From assembly GCF_019192735.1 (NCBI RefSeq), contig NZ_JAHTKP010000053.1, forward strand, positions 1 to 53,850: a stretch of 53,850 bases of DNA, read 5' to 3'. Of the stretch, positions 16,793 to 25,325 are shown piece after piece. Source of the stretch: Kitasatospora aureofaciens. GTDB taxonomy: Bacteria; Actinomycetota; Actinomycetes; Streptomycetales; Streptomycetaceae. The first letter of the stretch is position 1. Every line of letters starts with the position of its first letter. The notes under the pieces are model-generated. The model had not been told where the DNA came from. It made no database searches and saw nothing but the letters and a program-made list of their open reading frames with translations. Both the position numbers and the translations under genes were made by a program.

Positions 16793-16873
16793 TCAGGTAG
16801 CTGCCAGCTTTCGCGGCTGGACTTGCCGGTGGGCCCGGTGGCCGCCATCCTCCTCTACGGCGTAGTAGGCCAT
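16793..16873 (-). CDS. Possible 26-residue peptide upstream of the methyltransferase
   Basis: An ATG at 16873, with AAGGA seven bases upstream, opens a 26-codon frame starting MAYYAVEEDGG and ending RKLAAT. It is the only coding candidate in the 365-base gap 16718-17082; the rest of that gap shows nothing clear. It could be a leader peptide, a tiny precursor or chance. No core-peptide or export motif is evident. Confidence 0.3.
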   Translation of the reverse strand: MAYYAVEEDGGHRAHRQVQPRKLAAT

Positions 16874-17082
16874 GGCGTCCTTCGCGCTCCTCGTTCGGCC
16901 CGGCGCGGGCGTTCCTGTTCATGGTGGGGCCGCGCGGCGGCAGGCAGGGCCGAATGCCCGCTGGCGCGTGTACGCGGTTGCCCCATCGGGTGACCTCGGG
17001 GTGTGGGTTCCCGGGTCGACCGGGTGGGCGCTCGCATAGTCGGAGGTCCTGTCGTGTCCGCCGATCGTGAGACGAGCCGATC

Positions 17083-18279
17083 ATGTGCCGCCTGCCTCGC
17101 CGAGAGACCTTCGCCGCAGCCGTCGCGCTGCTCCTGACCGTCGCAGGCTGCGGTGCCCCGGCCGTGCAGCAGGCCGCACCATCGCCGTCACCATCGCCGT
17201 CGTCGCCGGTGAATGCGGGCTCCCCCACCGGGCCGCGGGCGTTCACGCTGGTCGCCACGGGGGACGTCCTGCCGCACACCGAGATCATCCAGCAGGCCAA
17301 GGAGGACGCCGGAGGGAGCGGGTACGACTTCGGCAAGATGCTCGCCGGCGTCAAGTCCGTCGTCAGCGCGGCGGATCTGGCCATCTGCCACATGGAGACG
17401 GTGTACGGCGCCGACGGCGGGCCCTTCACCGGCTACCCGTCGTTCAAGTCACCGCCGCAGGTCGCGCGGGCCCTCAAGGACGTCGGCTACGCAGCCTGCG
17501 ACACGGCTTCCAACCACACACTGGACGACGGTCCCAACGGAATCCGGCGGACGCTCGACGCCATGGACGCCGTGGGGCTGAAGCACACGGGGTCCGCGCG
17601 CAGCGAGGACGAGGCCGCCAGGCCCGCGCTGCTCACGGCGGGCGGGGCGACCGTGGCCCAGCTCGCCTACACATACGGCACCAACGGCATCGCGCTGCCG
17701 AAGGGGCAGCCGTGGGCGGTCAATCTCATCGACCGGGACCGGATCCTCGCGGACGCGCGGGCCGCGCGGGCCGCCGGTGCGGACATCGTCGTGGTCAGCG
17801 TCCACTGGGGCACCGAGTGGCAGGACGAGCCGAACGCGCAGCAGCTCACGCTCGCCCGTGAGCTGGCCGCCGAGCAGGGTGAGGGCGGTCCGGCGGTCGA
17901 CCTGATCCTCGGCACGCACGCCCACATCCCGCAGGCGTACGAGAAGATCAACGGCACGTGGACGGTCTACGGCATGGGCGACCAGCTCGCCGGACACATG
18001 TTCAACTACACCGGCGCGGAGGACCCGCGCGGCAACTGGAGCTCGATCGCCCGGTTCACCTTCTCCCCGCCGGCCCGGCCGGGGCAGCGGTGGACCGTCA
18101 GCAAGGCCGAGTTCGTCCCGCAGCTGACGGACCTCGGCCCGCCGTACCGGGTCCTCGACCTCGCCGAGGCGGTCCGCCGGAACCCCGATCGCGCCGACTT
18201 CGCGCGGGCGTTGGACCACATCCGCTCGGTCGTCCTCAGCCGCGGCGGCGCCTCCGCCGGCCTGACCATGGCCCCCTGA
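17083..18279 (+). CDS. CapA-family lipoprotein (poly-gamma-glutamate capsule type)
   Basis: A 398-residue protein. The N-terminal signal has lipobox LTVAGC (Cys23), followed by a Pro/Ser linker, so it is a lipoprotein on the outer face of the membrane. The catalytic region is a CapA/PgsA metallophosphatase-like domain with ATGDVLPH, METVYG, SNHTLDDG, VSVHWGTEW and GTHAHIPQ. In Bacillus CapA joins poly-gamma-glutamate export; in actinomycetes, which lack CapBC here, the role is unknown and may be wall-polymer related. The ATG at 17083 is the only start that keeps the signal peptide. Confidence 0.88.
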   Translation: MCRLPRRETFAAAVALLLTVAGCGAPAVQQAAPSPSPSPSSPVNAGSPTGPRAFTLVATGDVLPHTEIIQQAKEDAGGSGYDFGKMLAGVKSVVSAADLAICHMETVYGADGGPFTGYPSFKSPPQVARALKDVGYAACDTASNHTLDDGPNGIRRTLDAMDAVGLKHTGSARSEDEAARPALLTAGGATVAQLAYTYGTNGIALPKGQPWAVNLIDRDRILADARAARAAGADIVVVSVHWGTEWQDEPNAQQLTLARELAAEQGEGGPAVDLILGTHAHIPQAYEKINGTWTVYGMGDQLAGHMFNYTGAEDPRGNWSSIARFTFSPPARPGQRWTVSKAEFVPQLTDLGPPYRVLDLAEAVRRNPDRADFARALDHIRSVVLSRGGASAGLTMAP

Positions 18280-18326
18280 ACGGCGCTCCACCCCCTCACG
18301 GCCTCCCCAAACACGGCCACGTCCAA

Positions 18327-18341
18327 GTTCGACTTTCGAAC
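18327..18341. promoter_or_regulatory. Palindrome GTTCGA-CTT-TCGAAC upstream of the encapsulin operon
   Basis: A perfect 6-bp inverted repeat with a three-base centre lies in the 283-base gap before the encapsulin gene. The surrounding DNA is less GC-rich than the genes, as expected for a promoter. Regulator unknown. Confidence 0.4.
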
Positions 18342-18514
18342 ATCTCACGCCGACTTATGGATAGATTCCTCCATTCGAGTGAGTTTGCCGAGGGCCCACC
18401 CTCGATGGTCTGCACCGGAACCAATCACCCCTTTCAAACATGCTCACGCCCCCTCCGCACTGCCGCAACAATCGTCGCGGCGGGTCGGCAACAGCCGATC
18501 TCCCGTATCCCGCA

Positions 18515-18531
18515 GTGGACTTGACGTCCAC
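18515..18531. promoter_or_regulatory. Palindrome GTGGAC-TTGAC-GTCCAC near the encapsulin start
   Basis: A perfect 6-bp inverted repeat with a five-base spacer lies 32 bases before the encapsulin ATG. Position and symmetry suit a repressor operator. Family 2 encapsulins with cysteine desulfurase cargo are linked to sulfur starvation in other bacteria, so a sulfur-responsive regulator is a natural guess. Confidence 0.45.
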
Positions 18532-18562
18532 TCAGTTCTCCCGACCAGAACAGGGACCAGCC

Positions 18563-19978
18563 ATGACGACCGAGACCGTTCAGCAGAGTCAGCAGAGCCG
18601 GCAGAGTCTCAGCACCTCCGCCGCCAGGAACCTGGCCACCACCACCAAGACCGCGCCGCAGATGCTCGGGATCACCCCCCGCTACCTGCTGCGCGCCCTG
18701 CCCTGGGTCGACCTGGAGGCCGGTGTCTACCGCGTCAACCGCCGCCGGGGCTTCATCCTCGGCGACGGGCTGATCAGCACCTACGTCGACGGCGACGGCG
18801 CCTCCCGGGTGATCGCCGAGGACCTGCGCGAGCTGCCCTTCCTCAGCCAGGTGGACAGCCCGCTGCTCACCGCCCTCGCCAACGCCTTCGTCGAGCGCGA
18901 GGTGGCGCCCGGCGAGCTGATCGTCGACGCCGACGCCCCCGCCGAGCAGCTGCACATCATCGCGTTCGGCCGCGCCGAGAAGCGCGCCACCGAGGAGTAC
19001 GGCTCGGACGCCCTGCTCGCCGTCCTCGGCGACGGCGACTTCTTCGACGCCACCGCCTGGGTCGCCGGCACCCCGATGCCCTACCGGGTCCAGGCCGTCA
19101 GCGCGTGTACCGTCCTCTCCCTCGACCGCCGCATGCTCGCCGAACTCGCCGACCGCGAACCGTCGTTGCGCTCCCATCTGGACGCCTTCAGCAACGACGG
19201 CCAGCCCGCCGACCGCGAGCACCCGATCGACCTCACCTCGGGCCACTCCGGCGAACCGTACCTGCCGGAGACCTTCGTGGACTACGAGGAGGCCCCCCGC
19301 GAGTACGAGCTCAGCGTCGCGCAGACCGTCCTCAAGGTGCACACCCGGGTCTCGGACGTCTACAACTCCTCGATCGACCAGGTCCAGGCGCAGCTGCGGC
19401 TGACCACCGAGGCGCTGCGCGAGCGCCAGGAGTGGGAGATGCTCAACCACCCCGAGTACGGGCTGCTCAACAACGTCGTGCCGAGCCAGCGCGTGCGCAC
19501 CCGCAAGGGCGCGCCGACCCCGGACGACATGGACGAGCTGCTCGCCCGGGTCTGGAAGCAGCCGGCGTTCTTCCTCGCCCACCCGAGGGCGATCGCCGCG
19601 TTCGGGCGCGAGTGCACCCGGCGCGGGGTGCCGCCGCAGATCGTGGACCTCTTCGGCAGCCCGTTCCTGACCTGGCGCGGCGTCCCGCTCCTGCCCTCCG
19701 ACAAGCTCGACCTGAAGGGCTCGGCCAGTTCGGCGCCCGGCACCACCAACATCCTGCTGATGCGGGTCGGCGAGGACCGTCAGGGCGTGGTGGGCCTGCG
19801 CCCGTCGAAGGTCCCGGACGAGGTGGAGCCGGGCCTCTCGGTGCGGGCGATGGGCGTCGACCGGCAGGCCATCACCTCGTACCTGGTGACCAGCTACTTC
19901 TCGGCCGCCGCGCTGGTGGACGACGCGATCGCCGTGCTCCAGAACGTCGAGGTGTCGAACTACCATGACTACTCCTGA
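18563..19978 (+). CDS. Family 2B encapsulin shell protein with cNMP-binding-like domain
   Basis: A 471-residue HK97-fold encapsulin shell. After a Gln/Ser-rich N-terminal arm comes a short shell segment, then a cyclic-nucleotide-binding-like beta-roll (about residues 90-215). The main HK97 part (about 225-471) contains YEEAPREYELS, the E-loop region and a C-terminus SYLVTSYFSAAALVDDAIAV. The inserted roll defines family 2B. Its phosphate cassette is degenerate: GDGDFFDATAWVAG stands where GE(L/I)A and R-x-A are expected, so nucleotide binding is doubtful. Subunits should assemble into a closed cage that holds the enzyme made by the next gene, whose start lies inside this gene. AGGGA precedes the ATG. 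Confidence 0.92.
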   Translation: MTTETVQQSQQSRQSLSTSAARNLATTTKTAPQMLGITPRYLLRALPWVDLEAGVYRVNRRRGFILGDGLISTYVDGDGASRVIAEDLRELPFLSQVDSPLLTALANAFVEREVAPGELIVDADAPAEQLHIIAFGRAEKRATEEYGSDALLAVLGDGDFFDATAWVAGTPMPYRVQAVSACTVLSLDRRMLAELADREPSLRSHLDAFSNDGQPADREHPIDLTSGHSGEPYLPETFVDYEEAPREYELSVAQTVLKVHTRVSDVYNSSIDQVQAQLRLTTEALRERQEWEMLNHPEYGLLNNVVPSQRVRTRKGAPTPDDMDELLARVWKQPAFFLAHPRAIAAFGRECTRRGVPPQIVDLFGSPFLTWRGVPLLPSDKLDLKGSASSAPGTTNILLMRVGEDRQGVVGLRPSKVPDEVEPGLSVRAMGVDRQAITSYLVTSYFSAAALVDDAIAVLQNVEVSNYHDYS

Positions 19979-21491
19979 CGGATTCGGGCGCAGCACCGGG
20001 GTCGCCGGGGTGAGTCAACCGCCGGTCAGCACCGGCTACTTGGCGGGTTCGGCACCGATGGCGGGTTCGGCACCGATGATGGGTTCGGTACCGAGCCAGG
20101 TGCCGCTGCCCGAGGCCCTCGCCCACGCGGCGGGCGGTCCCCGGTACTGGCTGCCGCAGCAGCCGGACCAGGCGGCCCGGACCTCGCCCTCCGCTGCGTC
20201 CTCCACCCGGCCCTCCGCGCCGCCGGCCGCTCCGCCCTCCGCGCCGCCGAACGGGTTCGACGTCGAGGCCGTCCGGCGGGACTTCCCCCAGCTGCACCGG
20301 GAAGTGAACGGCCACCCGCTGGTCTGGCTCGACAACGGGGCCACCACCCTCAAGCCGCGCCAGGTGGTCGAGGCGGTCGCCGAGCACTACTCGATGGGCA
20401 CCTCCAACGTCCACCGCGGCGCGCACACCCTCGCCAAGCAGGCCACCCAGGTCTACGAGGAGGGCCGCGAGGAGGCCGCCAAGCTGCTCGGCACGCAGGA
20501 CACCGGCGAGATCGTCTTCGTCCGGGGCACCACCGAGGCCGTCAACCTGGTGGCGCAGTCCTGGGGCCGCGCCAACCTGGGCCTGGGTGACGAGATCCTG
20601 GTCTCGGCCGCCGAGCACCACTCCAACCTGGTGCCCTGGCAGCTGATCGCCAAGGAACGCCGCGCGCGGATCAGGCCGATCCCGCTGCTCCCCGACGGGC
20701 AGCTGGACCAGGACGCCTACCGGGACCTGCTCGGCTCGCGGACGAAGCTCGTCGCGCTCACCCACGCCTCGAACGTGCTGGGGACGGTCCCGCCGGTGGC
20801 CGAGATGACCGCGCTGGCGCACCGGTACGGCGCCAAGGTCCTGGTGGACGGCGCGCAGGCGGTGAGCCACTTCCCGGTGGACGTCACCGAGTTGGACGCC
20901 GACTTCTACGCCTTCTCGGGGCACAAGATCTTCGCCCCGACCGGCATCGGCGTGCTCTTCGGCAAGCGCGAGCTGCTGGAGGCCATGCCCCCGTGGCAGG
21001 GCGGCGGCAACATGATCGACTCGGTGAGTTTCGAGGAGACCTCCTACGCGCCGGTGCCGCACCGGCTGGAGGCGGGCACCGGCCACATCGCCGGGGTCGC
21101 CGGCCTGCGGGCGGCCCTGCGGTACCTCGCCGGGCTGGACCGTCCGGCCGCCACCGCGTACGAGGAGCAGCTCACCGCGTACGCCATGGACGCGCTGGCG
21201 ACCGTTCCCGGGCTGAGCCTGATCGGCGACGCGCCGGGAAAGATCGGGGTGCTGACCTTCCTTCTCGCCGGCACCGACCCGATCGCCCTCGCCGGGGCGC
21301 TCGACCAGCAGGGCATCGCGGTGCGCGCCGGACACCACTGCGCGCAGCCGGCGCTCGCCGCCTTCGGCCTCCAGAGCGCGGTACGGGCCTCACTGGCCCT
21401 GTACAACACCGTGCAGGACGTCGACGCCCTGGTGGCCGCCCTCCAGGGCATCCAGGGCATCCAGGGCACCCAGGCGGCCTCGGCAGCGTAG
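19965..21491 (+). CDS. Cysteine desulfurase, encapsulin cargo (SufS-like)
   Basis: A 508-residue protein. The first about 95 residues are disordered, rich in Ala, Pro, Ser and Gly, with a repeated motif near GSAPMAGSAPMMGSVP; this is the usual cargo-loading extension of family 2 encapsulin cargo. The rest is a SufS/Csd-type PLP enzyme: WLDNGATTLKP, VHRGAHTL, the PLP Lys in SGHKIF, and the catalytic Cys in RAGHHCAQP. It frees sulfur from cysteine as a bound persulfide inside the shell. Its ATG lies 14 bases inside the shell gene, so the two are co-translated. The extreme C-terminus holds a short Gly-Ile-Gln repeat. Confidence 0.94.
   Translation: MTTPDGFGRSTGVAGVSQPPVSTGYLAGSAPMAGSAPMMGSVPSQVPLPEALAHAAGGPRYWLPQQPDQAARTSPSAASSTRPSAPPAAPPSAPPNGFDVEAVRRDFPQLHREVNGHPLVWLDNGATTLKPRQVVEAVAEHYSMGTSNVHRGAHTLAKQATQVYEEGREEAAKLLGTQDTGEIVFVRGTTEAVNLVAQSWGRANLGLGDEILVSAAEHHSNLVPWQLIAKERRARIRPIPLLPDGQLDQDAYRDLLGSRTKLVALTHASNVLGTVPPVAEMTALAHRYGAKVLVDGAQAVSHFPVDVTELDADFYAFSGHKIFAPTGIGVLFGKRELLEAMPPWQGGGNMIDSVSFEETSYAPVPHRLEAGTGHIAGVAGLRAALRYLAGLDRPAATAYEEQLTAYAMDALATVPGLSLIGDAPGKIGVLTFLLAGTDPIALAGALDQQGIAVRAGHHCAQPALAAFGLQSAVRASLALYNTVQDVDALVAALQGIQGIQGTQAASAA
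20041..20095 (+). repeat. 18-bp tandem repeat in the cargo-loading region
   Basis: About three imperfect copies of an 18-base unit (GCGGGTTCGGCACCGATG and variants) encode the repeated Ala-Gly-Ser-Ala-Pro-Met pattern in the disordered N-terminus of the desulfurase. The length of this linker may therefore vary by slippage between strains. Confidence 0.7.
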
Positions 21492-21514
21492 GTCCCTGCG
21501 TCACCGTCAGCGGG

Positions 21515-21539
21515 CGGGCACTCGTCACGGGTGCCCGCT
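21515..21539. terminator. Bidirectional terminator hairpin
   Basis: GCGGGCAC (21515-21522) and GTGCCCGC (21532-21539) form an 8-bp stem with a nine-base loop. It lies between the converging desulfurase (+) and HxlR-type (-) genes and can serve both. Confidence 0.6.
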
Positions 21540-21564
21540 CGCTCGTCCGTGCAGGATGGTCACG

Positions 21565-21951
21565 TCATCCCGCGCGGTCGAGGCGGGTGGAGTCGTCGTA
21601 CGACTCGCGGGCGTTGAGCAGTTCGTCCCAGTGCTCCTCCGCCCAGGCGCAGGCGGCCGCCAGAGGTTCGAGCATGCTCCGGCCCAGCGGGGTCAGCTCG
21701 TACTCGACATGCGGAGCGGCCTCGGCGTAGACGGTGCGCTTGACCAGGCCGTCCCGCTCCAGCGACCGCAGTGACTGCGTGAGGACCTTGGGGGTGACGC
21801 GGCCCAGCGGCACGCGCAACTCGGAGAACCGGCGCGGTCCGTGCTCAAGGCAGCGAACGACGAGCGCCGCCCACTTGTCACCGAACCGGATCGGATTGAG
21901 CGAGGACGGGCACAGTTCGTCGAACATGTCGGCGGGCAGCGGTTCCCTCAT
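21565..21951 (-). CDS. HxlR-family transcriptional regulator
   Basis: A 128-residue winged-helix regulator of the HxlR (DUF24) family. The pattern CPSSLNPIRFGDKWAALVV, RRFSELR, VTPKVLTQSLRSLERDGLV and YELTPLG is diagnostic. Many members use the N-terminal Cys (Cys14 here) as a redox or electrophile switch. It is divergent from an NmrA-like oxidoreductase gene 102 bases away, a very common pairing in which the regulator controls the oxidoreductase. Confidence 0.93.
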   Translation of the reverse strand: MREPLPADMFDELCPSSLNPIRFGDKWAALVVRCLEHGPRRFSELRVPLGRVTPKVLTQSLRSLERDGLVKRTVYAEAAPHVEYELTPLGRSMLEPLAAACAWAEEHWDELLNARESYDDSTRLDRAG

Positions 21952-22053
21952 GGCCTCACGATAGCCGGTATCCCGGTGGTAACTGCGGCCCCCGATACCG
22001 TCGGTGAACCGGCCGGGGGCAAAGGCTCCGGCCCTGGTGAGAGGCGATTCCTC

Positions 22054-22677
22054 ATGAACATCGTGATCTTCGGCGCGGGTGGCCGGGTCGGACGGCAGGC
22101 CGTCGCCGAGGCACGCCGGCGCGGGCACCGCGTCACCGCCGTGGTGCGTGACCCCGCGGGCCACGGCAAGTTGGACGACGTGCGGGTGGCGGGCGGCGAT
22201 GTCACGGATGCGGCGAGCATCGCGCATGCGGCCGCCGGACACGATGCAGCCATCAGTGCCGCCGTGAACCTGTCCGTGCCACCGCACGAGTTCTTCACCG
22301 CGTCGTCCCGCGCCCTGACCGCCGGCCTGGCGAAGGCGGGCGTGCACCGGCTGGTGGTGGCCGGCCTCGCGTCGATCCTGCCCGGAGCGTCCGGCGCTCC
22401 GCTGATGGACGAGCCCGGCTACCCGAACGAGTACCGCTCCTTCTATCTCGGCCACGCGGCAGGCCTCGACGAGCTTCGAACCTCCGGCCTCGACTGGGCA
22501 TACGTGGCCCCCGCAGGCGACTTCGACCACGACGGCACGAGCACCGGCCGGTACCAGGTCGCCGATCACGGCGACCCGGCCAGCCGGATCACCCACGCGG
22601 ACTTCGCGATCGCGCTGCTCGACGAGATCGAGTCCCCCCGCCACCACAGCACCACTGTCAGCGTCCGGGAAGCCTGA
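22054..22677 (+). CDS. NmrA-like NAD(P)-binding oxidoreductase
   Basis: A 207-residue atypical short-chain dehydrogenase. The Rossmann loop VIFGAGGRVGRQAV at the N-terminus and ISAAVNLSVPPHEFF, VVAGLASILPG are typical of the NAD(P)H-binding, NmrA/YwnB-like family. The normal SDR Tyr-x3-Lys pair is replaced by Tyr-Leu-Gly-His, so it may be a redox sensor or quinone/aldehyde reductase rather than a classical SDR. GAGAGG lies upstream of the ATG at 22054. It is probably controlled by the divergent HxlR regulator. Confidence 0.85.
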   Translation: MNIVIFGAGGRVGRQAVAEARRRGHRVTAVVRDPAGHGKLDDVRVAGGDVTDAASIAHAAAGHDAAISAAVNLSVPPHEFFTASSRALTAGLAKAGVHRLVVAGLASILPGASGAPLMDEPGYPNEYRSFYLGHAAGLDELRTSGLDWAYVAPAGDFDHDGTSTGRYQVADHGDPASRITHADFAIALLDEIESPRHHSTTVSVREA

Positions 22678-22737
22678 TGCCCGACGTCCGTGCCTCGACC
22701 CCGGCCACGATGGTCGGGCCGGTCTCGGGGCGAGTGA

Positions 22738-23922
22738 TACGACCTCGCGGGTCATCACCTCTTCAACGTCGTCGCGGCCTTCCTCGGAGTCACCGTGGCC
22801 CGGGCGACCGGCGCGAACGCGAGTGAACTGGCGCAGGCCGGTTGGTTCATCGCCCTGCATCTGTGGTTCCTGCCGGTCTACCTACTGCTGATCGCGTCGA
22901 CTCCCCTGCTGCTCGCCGCGCACCAACGGTGGGGTCTCCGTGTGCCCGCCGCGATGGCGGTCGCCGCGGCGGCAGTGGATCTGGCGGTTGTCAGCTCGCA
23001 TCTGCCACTGGTCGGCTTCGCCAACTACCCGCTCGTGTGGGGCTCCATGCACCAGTGGGGATTCGCCTGGCACGACGGCAGCCTCACCCGGGGCCGACGC
23101 CCGCTCCGGATGGCCATGGCGAGTGCTGTTCTCCTCGCGGGTCTGCTGTTTTGGGGCCCGTTCCCGGTGGACATGGTCGGCACCGGCCGCCCCGTCGGCA
23201 ACACCACTCCGCCGTCGATCGCTCTGCTCGCCTTCGCCGCCGCCCAGTGCAGCCTCCTCCTGGCGGCCGAGCCCGCCGGGCGGCGTCTGCTCGCCTCCGC
23301 GAAGCGGCAAGGCCGGCTCGCCCGCCTCAACCAGGCGGTGATGACGGTGTACCTGTGGCATCCCGTCCCGGTGGTCGTCGTCGCCGCCACGCTCTACCCC
23401 GCCGAAGTCGCGCCCCAGCCGTCCATCGGCACCTGGCAGTGGTGGGCCCTGCGCCCGGTCTGGTGCGCCGTCCTGAGCGTGCTGCTCATCCCGCTGACCA
23501 TGGCCGCGCAACGGGCGCAGCGACCGCCGCACGGTCCGGCCGCCGGGCCGGGACCCGGTGGTCGGTGGTCACCCGTCGTACTCGCCCTGGGTCTGGCCGC
23601 GATCCTGCCCGCCCTCGCCCGGCTGGCCATCGACGGTTTCGCCCCGGCCGGGCACCCGGCCGGTCCGGTTCTGGCCCTGTACGTCTGCGGGTTCCTGCTG
23701 GTGCAGCTCGCCGGCCGACGACGCCCCGCTCTCCCCCGCCGATTCGACGGAGCGCGAGTTCATGACCGGCGCGAGCTCATGACAGGGACGGACGTGCCAC
23801 GGCGACACAGCCGGAGGATCCTGAAAGACATCGGACCGACCGGCGACCGCGCCCTCCCGGGACTCGGCCCGACCTACCGGGTCGGGCTGCCCGTCGCCGG
23901 TCGCACACCGTCGGAGGTCACC
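22738..23922 (+). pseudogene. 5'-truncated acyltransferase-3-type membrane protein
   Basis: From 22738 an open frame encodes a multi-membrane-segment protein that matches the C-terminal two thirds of acyltransferase family 3 proteins (LHLWFLPVYLLLIA, QWGFAWHDG, MTVYLWHPVPVVVV). The N-terminal membrane segments with the catalytic His are absent, and a stop codon lies immediately upstream. There is no stop codon before the next gene: the frame runs on into the universal stress protein. A GTG at 22795 with GGAG upstream could start a short form, but similarity begins before it. I read it as a decayed gene. Similarity fades at about 23730. Confidence 0.65.
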
Positions 23923-24417
23923 ATGGGCAACGCTTCCACTCCCGGTTCCACCGGCCCGGTGGTGGTCGGTACGGACGGCTCGGAGCCCGCCCGCCGGGCC
24001 GTGCTCTTCGCCCTCCGCGAGGCACAGCTGCGCGGCGTCGGCGTGCGGGCCGTCTGCGCGTACGGCTCCGGCCACACCGGGCAGGCGGACCTGGGCACGC
24101 CCGCCTGGCCCCGCACGGTCGGCGAGCTGCCGACGCACCTGCACGACATCGTCGCCCGCGAGGTGACGGACTCCGTCGAGGAGCTGCGCCGACAGGTCGG
24201 CGAGCCGTTCGTCGAGGTCGAGGTCCACTGCGATCGCGGCCGGCCCGCGCATGTCCTGCTGGAGGCGAGCCAGGATGCGAGCCTGCTTGTGGTGGGCACC
24301 CGCGGCGCCGGCCTCTGGGGCCGGCTCGCGCTCGGCTCGACCAGCACCGAGGTCGTCCACCACGCCCATGTCCCCGTCGTCGTCGTACCGCCCGGGCCCG
24401 AGGCCACGACCCGGTGA
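23923..24417 (+). CDS. Universal stress protein (UspA family)
   Basis: A 164-residue single-domain Usp. VVVGTDGSEPARRAV at the N-terminus and VVGTRGAGLWGRLALGSTSTEVVHHAHVPVVVV (only part shown as motif: GTRGAG, GSTS, HVPVVVV) carry the G-x2-G-x9-G(S/T) ATP-binding pattern. It should bind ATP and act in stress or dormancy responses, as in other actinobacteria. The start is the ATG at 23923 because GGAGG lies five bases upstream and the domain begins there, even though the frame is continuous with the broken acyltransferase before it. Confidence 0.92.
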   Translation: MGNASTPGSTGPVVVGTDGSEPARRAVLFALREAQLRGVGVRAVCAYGSGHTGQADLGTPAWPRTVGELPTHLHDIVAREVTDSVEELRRQVGEPFVEVEVHCDRGRPAHVLLEASQDASLLVVGTRGAGLWGRLALGSTSTEVVHHAHVPVVVVPPGPEATTR

Positions 24418-24670
24418 ACCGGCGCGCCGGGCCGCCCGGGACCGCCGACCGCCCGGGAGGAGCGCAGGCCATGACGGCCGTCGGCCCCGAAGCCGTGCCC
24501 GGACGGCCCTGTGCCGGCCCGCGCGGGCGGGAGAACACCGGCAGCTCGAAGGGCTGTCGGCAGCCCTGGGAGTCGACGATCACGGCATTCCCCAGTTCCT
24601 CGGTTGACGCACGGTGCCCGGGACGAGGTCGGTGCCGTCGGCCGGAAACGGCCCTGGCAGACTTCGCCGC

Positions 24671-25213
24671 ATGGAATTGTTCAACCGAGCCGGCATGCCG
24701 GAAGGCGTCCTTCAGGGACCCGATCAGGAGGAGCTCAACACGCTGCTCCTGCAGGGCGAGGACATGATCGACCAGCTGGGCCGCGCGCACATGTCCTGGG
24801 GGCTCGGCTCGGCGGACCGGTGGGGACTCGACCAGCGAACCGGCGTCATCACCTGGACGTTCCCGGACAAAACCGCTTCGGCTCCGGCGCAGATCCTCGG
24901 CACCTACAGCCCCTCGTCGGCCTCGTGGCTGTGGGCATGGGCCAACGAAAGCATCCTGCCCGAGATGAGCCGCGAGGCCCGCGCCGTTCGCGACTGGGCC
25001 GAGGCCCACGGCCACGGTGCTCTCACGGAGCCGGAGGTCGAGGCCGACGAGCGGGCCGCGGCCACTCTGGTGGCTCTGGCCGTCCGAATCACGAGAGCCA
25101 CGGGCTACTACGCGCCCGACGGCGGCAGGTCGTTCACGATCATCACGTTCGGGCCGGTCACCCTGACGGCCGAGGACGGCAGCACGTCGACCTTCGAGAT
25201 CACTATCGAATAG
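24671..25213 (+). CDS. DUF6882 family protein
   Basis: A 180-residue cytoplasmic protein. It has the pattern of the actinobacterial DUF6882 family: a W-rich core with SWGLGSADRWGLD, ITWTFPD, ILGTYSPSSASWLWAWANES and a C-terminal beta segment. Function is unknown. The ATG at 24671 was chosen because the family begins there. The 253-base gap before it contains no clear gene; one frame ends with a short gene-like tail at 24607 that I could not identify. Confidence 0.75.
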   Translation: MELFNRAGMPEGVLQGPDQEELNTLLLQGEDMIDQLGRAHMSWGLGSADRWGLDQRTGVITWTFPDKTASAPAQILGTYSPSSASWLWAWANESILPEMSREARAVRDWAEAHGHGALTEPEVEADERAAATLVALAVRITRATGYYAPDGGRSFTIITFGPVTLTAEDGSTSTFEITIE

Positions 25214-25325
25214 CAGCCGTTGCCGCGGGCGATGGCCCGGTGCCCGGCCCCACGCGGCCGGGCACCCCCGGCGGGCGATCGCGGGTGATTCGTCGATCAG
25301 TACCCGAAGGAGAAAGGTCGGGACG

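Noticed and set aside
22795..24417. One bifunctional acyltransferase-UspA protein
   Set aside because: The Usp domain has its own GGAGG and ATG, and the acyltransferase part lacks its N-terminal catalytic segments, so two units with one decayed is more likely.
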